From Spinacia oleracea (taxonomy: Eukaryota > Streptophyta > Magnoliopsida > Caryophyllales > Amaranthaceae): a stretch of DNA of 64,000 nucleotides. Position 1 is the stretch's first letter. Every line of letters starts with the position of its first letter. Position numbers and translations under genes: made by a program. The notes beneath the pieces are model-generated. The model was not told where the DNA came from and ran no database searches. It was given only the letters and a program-made list of their open reading frames with translations. The DNA lies in NCBI RefSeq assembly GCF_020520425.1, contig NC_079491.1:33099449-33163448 (forward strand), read 5' to 3'. Positions 60,295-64,000 of the stretch are shown here, piece by piece.

Positions 60295-61335
<1,041 letters not shown>

Positions 61336-61412
61336 AACCTATTAGCTCAAATGGTAGAGCACTATGCATATGATATGCATAAGGGACGTGGGTTCGATTC
61401 CCACATAGGTTG
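61336..61412 (+). tRNA. tRNA-like sequence with abnormal anticodon arm
   Basis: Perfect 7-bp acceptor stem AACCTAT/ATAGGTT. D arm GCTC/GAGC with box A TAGCTCAAATGGTAGAGC. T arm GTGGG-TTCGATT-CCCAC with perfect box B. The segment between is four bases longer than a normal anticodon arm plus variable loop. It folds as a 7-bp stem with one bulge around the loop TATGATA, lacking T at position 33. So it is probably a tRNA pseudogene or tRNA-derived element rather than a working tRNA, though polymerase III boxes are intact. No anticodon assigned. Confidence 0.55.
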
Positions 61413-62159
61413 TCTTTAAACCTTATAGTATGCGAGTATGCCATTTCAAGGACCATTTCTAAGATGACATTACCTTATTGATTTTAGTTTTATAGATACA
61501 CAAAACTAGTATGCTAATTAGCTTATTCAGTTTAGTATACTTGTTTTATTGATACACAAAACTAATACTTCGTAGGAGATATTATAACAGTTTCTCAAAA
61601 TATAACAGTTTAAGCTTTCTTAGATAACAACAAAACAGGTTGATGGGGTGGTTTCACTGTGGGCTCAGATCAAACTAGGGTTCGTTTTTTGGTAAAATCC
61701 AATCCGTAGTTTCTGTTTTATAAATGTTTCGGATTTTGGGTATCAAAATCGAATTCAGATGCCAACTCTTCGATGTGTTTGGGTCAGGCTTACGGGTTGG
61801 GTCAGCTTTTGTCAAGTCTAAGTGCAAGACACGGGCATCAACCCTCTTCGATAACTTCTCTCCTAACTAAAAAATGTGCTACCTCTAAACTCCTCAAGTG
61901 TACCTCCTGTACTACTCTCCTAGTCAGGGCCCAGCATAGTTCCCATATATCAGCAATGACATCGATACTACCACCATGCTTCATATTCAACTCTTCAGAC
62001 TAGAAGCTTATCAAATGCAAATTACAGCTTTCAAACAAAACATCACTTAATTTCAAAGTCCCTTGTTTTCATATATAAAACAGTTATAATGACTAATGAG
62101 GCAGTTATAGGTTTTCACTAAACATGAAAAAAACAAAGTAAATACTTCATAGCAGAATA

Positions 62160-62435
62160 CATAGCAATACTTCGTAGGAGATATTATCTCATCAACTGAT
62201 AAATTAGTACAGCAAAATATTGTGACTTGTTGTGACTCATAAACTACTATGTTATCTCATCAACTCATAAACTGCTATGTTGTGACTTTTGATATTGAAA
62301 CTAATACTTCTATGGAGATATTATCTCATAAACTGCTATGTTATCTCATCAACTCATAAACTCATAAAACTAATACTTCGTAGGAGATATTATCTCATCA
62401 ACTCATAAACTGCTATGCTGTGACTTGTGATATTG
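62160..62435. repeat. Degenerate tandem array (ATACTTCGTAGGAGATATTATCTCAT family)
   Basis: Units made of AATACTTCGTAGGAGATATT, ATCTCATCAACTCATAAACT and GCTATGTTGTGACTTGTGAT recur in shuffled order at about 62166, 62250, 62305 and 62380. One isolated unit lies at 61561. Confidence 0.75.
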
Positions 62436-63196
62436 AAAAACTGGCAGTAGCTTATATACACCAAAATATTGACAATATGTAATGGTGAACAAACACTTAC
62501 TTTCAAGGATATATCTCTTTATATTAGAATTTTTCTTTTTAAAAACTTTCCTAAATGCAAAGTCTGTAGAGTCAAAGGAGACACAAAAAACTAGCGTACG
62601 AAAAACAAGAACAAAACAGCAAGTCTTTGAGCAGTTAAATTAGTTCCTTGCCAAAGTATGATTCTGTTTGCATCACTGAGTAGAGTTCTTATACCACAAG
62701 TTTTGCAGTAGCACAGCCCAAACTCATTTTTTTCATAATAACTCGCTTTTGGAATTAGCAACAGAGATTCTAATATCACTGAAAAGACTGCAGGACAACT
62801 GGTGTGGTAATTAGAAAGTTTCTAGTCACAACTTACAAGACTCACCACATTGTCACCAAAGAGAATAAAAAGGCACCCCATTGATGCAACTCACAGAGCT
62901 AACCCAAGTAAAACACAGTTTGGGCTGCAACTCACAGAGAAAACACAAGTTAATGGGAAGTATGATAACAGTAAGCAACACAAAAAATCAATATGTTGTT
63001 CCCAGACAACAATATCACTGTCAATGAAACAATCAACAATGGAGACTTTCTGTACAAACTTGTGAATAAAAATGTTCTCAGTTAAAATACCCCAACAAAA
63101 TCCATTACATATGGCAACTTCCTAATGAACTACAGCTGCATTAGACCAAAGCAGAAAAAATGAGAGCAACTGATATCAGAAGTGAGACATCAACAT

Positions 63197-63270
63197 CAAC
63201 ACCAGCAGCACCACCTCCACATCAACATCAGCAGCAGCAGCGGCAGCAGCAGCAGCACCACCACCAGCTA
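63197..63270. repeat. (CAG)n-type microsatellite
   Basis: CAGCAGCAGCGGCAGCAGCA with flanking CACCACC and CATCAA units. In the probable 3'UTR of the FAR1-like gene (minus). Confidence 0.85.
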
Positions 63271-63373
63271 GAGCCAAAACAGTGATGAACAGAACACCCT
63301 AGGAAAATAAAGACATTAGCAAGATAGAAGAAAAACTAAATTAAACACATTAAATAGAAGAATGGTACCTTGG

Positions 63374-64000
63374 TTAAGTAGAGATCTTTGCAGGGCAATT
63401 ACGACTATCATGGTATGCCAAATGACCACAACTTTTACACTGTCTCTGTTTCTTTTCTTGTTGCTCCATTGCCTTCTCTTTTCCCCCTTTCATGCGTTTA
63501 CCGGATCCTTTGGTATTCGATTGTTTTGGTGGAAGAATCTCAACTTCTTTCGGTACACTTGATCCGATAAAAGATTCCAACTCTTGTGTCTTGCTCTCAG
63601 TGGGATTACTCTTGAACTCTTTTAATAATTTTGATACGTTTTGAAATTCATTTGAGATAAGAGTTAGTTTTTCAGGGTCTCTTCCCGCCAAATTCATGCA
63701 GTTTAAGAATTCTAACCAATTATTAGTAATCAGCTTATCCTCATTATCTATTTTGGAACAAGTTTCCAAAAGGTTACTAGACACATTAAAAATCGACTTG
63801 CTTGCTGCCATCTTGGTCCATCTGTTCAATATATAGTAACATGGAACTTCAGATAAACTTTTTCCCTTCAGAATGCATAATATATGTCGGCATGGAATTC
63901 CCTCACATTGGAACATTTTGCATGAACAGTGTGCCACATGACTGAGAGGGTTATATACAACCTCACGCATCTTCCCATTTTTTCGAGCATGATTAGCTAT
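63374..64000 (-). CDS. FAR1-related (FRS)/MULE transposase-derived protein, C-terminal part
   Basis: Open to the window edge; 209 codons seen. It begins within the SWIM zinc finger (CSCKMFQCEGIPCRH, Cys and His ligands all present), followed by ILCILKGKSLSEVPCYYILNRWTK, the typical FHY3/FAR1 continuation. A hydrophilic region (about 60-160) follows, then a C-terminal knuckle CKSCGHLAYHDSRNC and the stop at 63374. Family proteins are nuclear, 600-850 residues, with FAR1 DNA-binding and MULE transposase domains that would lie beyond 64000. They act as transcription factors (FHY3/FAR1) or as transposases. With a possible transposon end at 60413, a MULE-borne copy is conceivable, but a domesticated host gene is equally likely. 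No frame damage in the visible part. Confidence 0.85.
   Translation of the reverse strand: MANHARKNGKMREVVYNPLSHVAHCSCKMFQCEGIPCRHILCILKGKSLSEVPCYYILNRWTKMAASKSIFNVSSNLLETCSKIDNEDKLITNNWLEFLNCMNLAGRDPEKLTLISNEFQNVSKLLKEFKSNPTESKTQELESFIGSSVPKEVEILPPKQSNTKGSGKRMKGGKEKAMEQQEKKQRQCKSCGHLAYHDSRNCPAKIST

Larger units (their letters stand above)
61413..63373. other. Intergenic/3' flank of the FAR1-like gene
   Basis: Contains the tandem array at 62160-62435. A minus-strand frame at 62591-62779 has a CYCKTCGIRTLLSDAN segment faintly like a GRF zinc finger but incomplete. The (CAG)n tract at 63197-63270 and a likely 3'UTR intron of the FAR1-like gene (donor AAG|GTACC near 63367, acceptor CCTAG near 63303) also lie here. 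No intact gene. Confidence 0.4.

Noticed and set aside
62591..62779. Possible GRF-type zinc finger (CYCKTCGIRTLL)
   Set aside because: Ligand spacing and the second half of the motif are missing; too weak to call.

Overview
The window reads as nuclear DNA of a flowering plant. It has long AT-rich intergenic stretches, spliced genes with GT/GC-AG introns, a class I TCP transcription factor, a receptor-like cytoplasmic kinase, FAR1/MULE-type protein, and a dense load of plant-type transposons (Copia, Sirevirus, Tat/Ogre-like, L1, Helitron, Stowaway, Tourist, SINE). A eudicot, perhaps Caryophyllales/Amaranthaceae, is my guess from the look of the LTR families. I cannot confirm the species from sequence alone.

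Layout. 1-9.2 kb: no recognisable gene; a Tourist-like MITE, a decayed LTR-like stretch, and a 3.5-kb minus-strand Helitron with tandem repeats. 9.3-10.0 kb: an intact intronless class I TCP gene (minus) whose upstream region carries near-consensus TCP binding sites. 11.1-19.0 kb: a complete four-coding-exon RLCK (PBL19/20-PCRK-like, minus) with a GC-AG first coding intron of 4.1 kb holding two Stowaway MITEs and a Helitron end, plus a probable 5'UTR intron holding a tRNA-derived SINE with a perfect 17-bp target duplication. 19.3-27.8 kb: Helitron/MITE nest, decayed exons of an unrecognised plus-strand gene, more MITEs and a tandem array.

27.9-36.2 kb: a truncated Tat/Ogre-like LTR abutting a truncated Copia element (minus) that keeps its 5' LTR, long leader, gag and pol up to the RT YVDD motif, with two nonsense codons. 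37.0-37.9 kb: a 5'-truncated L1 LINE with target duplication. 40.5-51.2 kb: a complete, very young 10.3-kb Sirevirus-type Copia (LTRs differ at three places in 1.3 kb; gag, pol and an envelope-like third ORF all open). It sits inside what looks like a ~150-nt intron of a small plus-strand gene encoding a signal-peptide-like protein. 51.9-60.3 kb: a second member of the 28-36 kb Copia family, with both LTRs but most of pol replaced. It shares leader and protease-side sequence with its relative yet carries a very different gag core.

60.4-64.0 kb: a palindromic terminus next to a (TA)n tract, a tRNA-like sequence, a tandem array, and the C-terminal end of a FAR1-related/MULE transposase-like gene (minus) that runs off the right edge. 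The host genes do not form a pathway; the window is mainly a record of nested transposition around three or four host genes.
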